From NCBI GenBank assembly GCA_003158505.1, contig PMJK01000082.1:29900-36337 (forward strand): a stretch of 6,438 nucleotides of DNA. The letters are read 5' to 3'. Every line of letters begins with the position of its first letter. The first letter of the stretch is position 1. The DNA is from Holophagaceae bacterium (GTDB lineage Bacteria; Acidobacteriota; Holophagae; Holophagales; Holophagaceae). A model generated the notes under the pieces. The model was given only the letters and a program-made list of their open reading frames with translations. It was not told the DNA's origin and searched no databases. This document shows positions 5,214 to 6,438 of the stretch, piece after piece. A program made the position numbers and the translations under genes.

Positions 5214-6438
5214 AGAAGGCCAGAACCTTGCGGGCCGCCGCCAGCACCTTATCGGTGTTGGGTAGGATGGCCCGCTCAAGGATGCGGTTGAAGCCGACGG
5301 GTGTGAACTCGGAACCTACGCGTTCGATGGGGGCATCCAGCCACGGAAAGCATTCGGAGGCGGTGATGGCGGCCAGCTCGCCACCGAAGCCGCCGAAGAC
5401 CTTGTCTTCATGGGCGATGAGGACGCGGTGGGTCTTCTTGACGGAGGTGACGATGGATTCCAGGTCGAGGGGGCTGAGGCTGCGAAGGTCGACGACCTCG
5501 GCGGATTTCCCTTCCTTCTCCAGCTTAGTCGCGGCTTCCAGGGCGAAATGGACGGGCGTGCCGTAGGCGAGGATGGTGAGGTCCGAGCCGACCCGGCGGA
5601 TCCTGGCCTTGCCGAAGGGAACGGCGAACTCGGGCGGCACCACGGCATAGGCCATCTTCGCGTTGTAGAGGAACTTCGGCTCGAGGTAGAGGGTGGTGCC
5701 GCGGCTGCGCATGGCCGTCCGGAGCAGGCCCGCGGCATCGTCGGCGAAGGCGGGCACCACCACGCGGATGCCGGGCAGGGTGGTGAGCCAGCCTTCGACA
5801 TTCTGCGAGTGGTAGAGGCCTCCCCCGATGTAGCCGCCAGAGGCGATCCGGATGGTGACATTGGGCGCGAACTGGCCGTTGCTGCGCCAGTAGTCATGGC
5901 TGCACTCCACGATCTGCTCGGCGGCGGGCCAGATGTAGTCGGCGAATTCGGCGCCTTCGACCACCACGCGGATCTTGTCGTCGAGCCGCGAGAAACCGTT
6001 GGCGGTGCCGACGATGAAGTCCTCGGCGACGGGCGCGTTGAAGACGCGCTGCTCGCCGAATTCCTGCTGCAGGCCCTTCGATACGTTGAAGATCCCGCCT
6101 TTCTCCTTGTTGGCCATGTCCTGGCCCCAGATGAAGGTGTCGGGATTGAGCCTGAACTCTTCCTTGAGGGTCTGGTTCAGGGCCGTGATGACGCTTAGGG
6201 GGCTGCCGGTTTCCTGGTGGGTGCCATCCGGGTACCGGTCCGAAACCCATCCCTCGGGGATGACGAAGTCATGGATGCTTGCGGGATCGGGATTCGGCGC
6301 GGCCATGGCCTTTTCGTGGGCGGCGAGGTAGCGGGCCTGATTGTCGATCTCGATGGCCTTCAGTTCCTCCTCGCTGAGGCCCTTCTCCAGGCAGTAGGCG
6401 CGGAACCGGGGCAGGGGATCCTTCGCCTTGGCCTCGGC
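5212..6438 (-). CDS. Thiamine-diphosphate 2-oxoacid dehydrogenase E1, alpha-beta fusion (C-terminal part; 5' end outside window)
   Basis: The frame is open from the right edge to a TAG at 5212-5214, giving 408 residues. The first 44 or so read as the end of an E1-alpha domain (a DPLPRFRAYCLEKGLSEEEL-like tail and a charged helix). They continue without a stop or ribosome site into an E1-beta domain, so this is a fusion and the internal ATG at 6306 is not the start. In the beta part, VAEDFIVGTANGF (about 137-149) holds the Glu (about residue 139) expected to contact the thiamine ring. IASGGYIGGGLYHSQ (about 199-213) is the conserved central motif with His210. PGIRVVVPA (about 222-230) and a transketolase C-terminal-type domain (about 270-408) follow. 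Known role: decarboxylation of pyruvate or branched-chain 2-oxoacids and transfer of the acyl group to lipoyl-E2. Sequence here does not separate the two substrates. It heads a pair with the MBL hydrolase. Confidence 0.88.
   Translation of the reverse strand, partial: AEAKAKDPLPRFRAYCLEKGLSEEELKAIEIDNQARYLAAHEKAMAAPNPDPASIHDFVIPEGWVSDRYPDGTHQETGSPLSVITALNQTLKEEFRLNPDTFIWGQDMANKEKGGIFNVSKGLQQEFGEQRVFNAPVAEDFIVGTANGFSRLDDKIRVVVEGAEFADYIWPAAEQIVECSHDYWRSNGQFAPNVTIRIASGGYIGGGLYHSQNVEGWLTTLPGIRVVVPAFADDAAGLLRTAMRSRGTTLYLEPKFLYNAKMAYAVVPPEFAVPFGKARIRRVGSDLTILAYGTPVHFALEAATKLEKEGKSAEVVDLRSLSPLDLESIVTSVKKTHRVLIAHEDKVFGGFGGELAAITASECFPWLDAPIERVGSEFTPVGFNRILERAILPNTDKVLAAARKVLAF

Noticed and set aside
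5410..6198. 262-residue plus-strand open frame
   Set aside because: It is antisense to the conserved E1-beta domain, and long antisense frames are common in GC-rich genes.
5212..6306. Separate E1-beta gene starting at the ATG at 6306
   Set aside because: The frame continues upstream without a stop into residues that resemble an E1-alpha C-terminus, and no convincing ribosome site precedes 6306. The longer fused reading is preferred.
1..6438. CRISPR array, tRNA, rRNA or full-length transposase
   Set aside because: No regularly spaced direct repeats, no tRNA-like cloverleaf and no DDE or HUH transposase reading frame were found on either strand.

Overview
The window is moderately GC-rich, densely coding bacterial DNA holding five protein genes and one compact non-coding repeat element. 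Organism: the fused 2-oxoacid dehydrogenase E1 gene, the large hybrid histidine kinase with an AHDFNN-type H-box and strong AGGAGG ribosome sites suggest a Gram-negative bacterium. Acidobacteriota (Holophaga/Geothrix-like) or a deltaproteobacterium-type lineage would fit. This is inference from family flavour and is low confidence.

Layout. 1-779 (minus): the N-terminal four fifths of an AcuI/YhdH-type acryloyl-CoA reductase (zinc-free MDR oxidoreductase), cut by the left edge. 780-975: divergent intergenic region with a dyad and a weak promoter candidate. 976-1875 (plus): a secreted family-3 solute-binding protein. 1915-4152 (plus): a 745-residue membrane hybrid histidine kinase with a C-terminal receiver. 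4152-4349: a 198-bp non-coding element made of five hairpins. 4349-5203 (minus): a metallo-beta-lactamase-fold hydrolase. 5212-6438 (minus): the E1-beta part of a thiamine-diphosphate 2-oxoacid dehydrogenase, preceded in frame by the end of an E1-alpha domain, so it is an alpha-beta fusion that runs off the right edge.

How the parts fit. The binding protein and the kinase are adjacent and co-oriented 39 bp apart, with no ABC permease or ATPase in view. The simplest reading is a periplasmic ligand sensor feeding a membrane kinase. The E1 fusion and the hydrolase are 8 bp apart and form a translationally tight pair. The two operons converge, and the 198-bp element sits exactly between their stop codons.

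The most unusual signal is that element. Its two 51-nt ends are inverted copies of one stem-loop. They align without gaps, share a loop motif (TGGATCA), and differ at two stem pairs by compensatory changes. It is flanked by TA within a CTAG context, which looks like an insertion into a CTAG site where both convergent genes originally ended in TAG. This is consistent with a non-autonomous, MITE-like element whose ends are under selection for secondary structure. No transposase is visible in the window.
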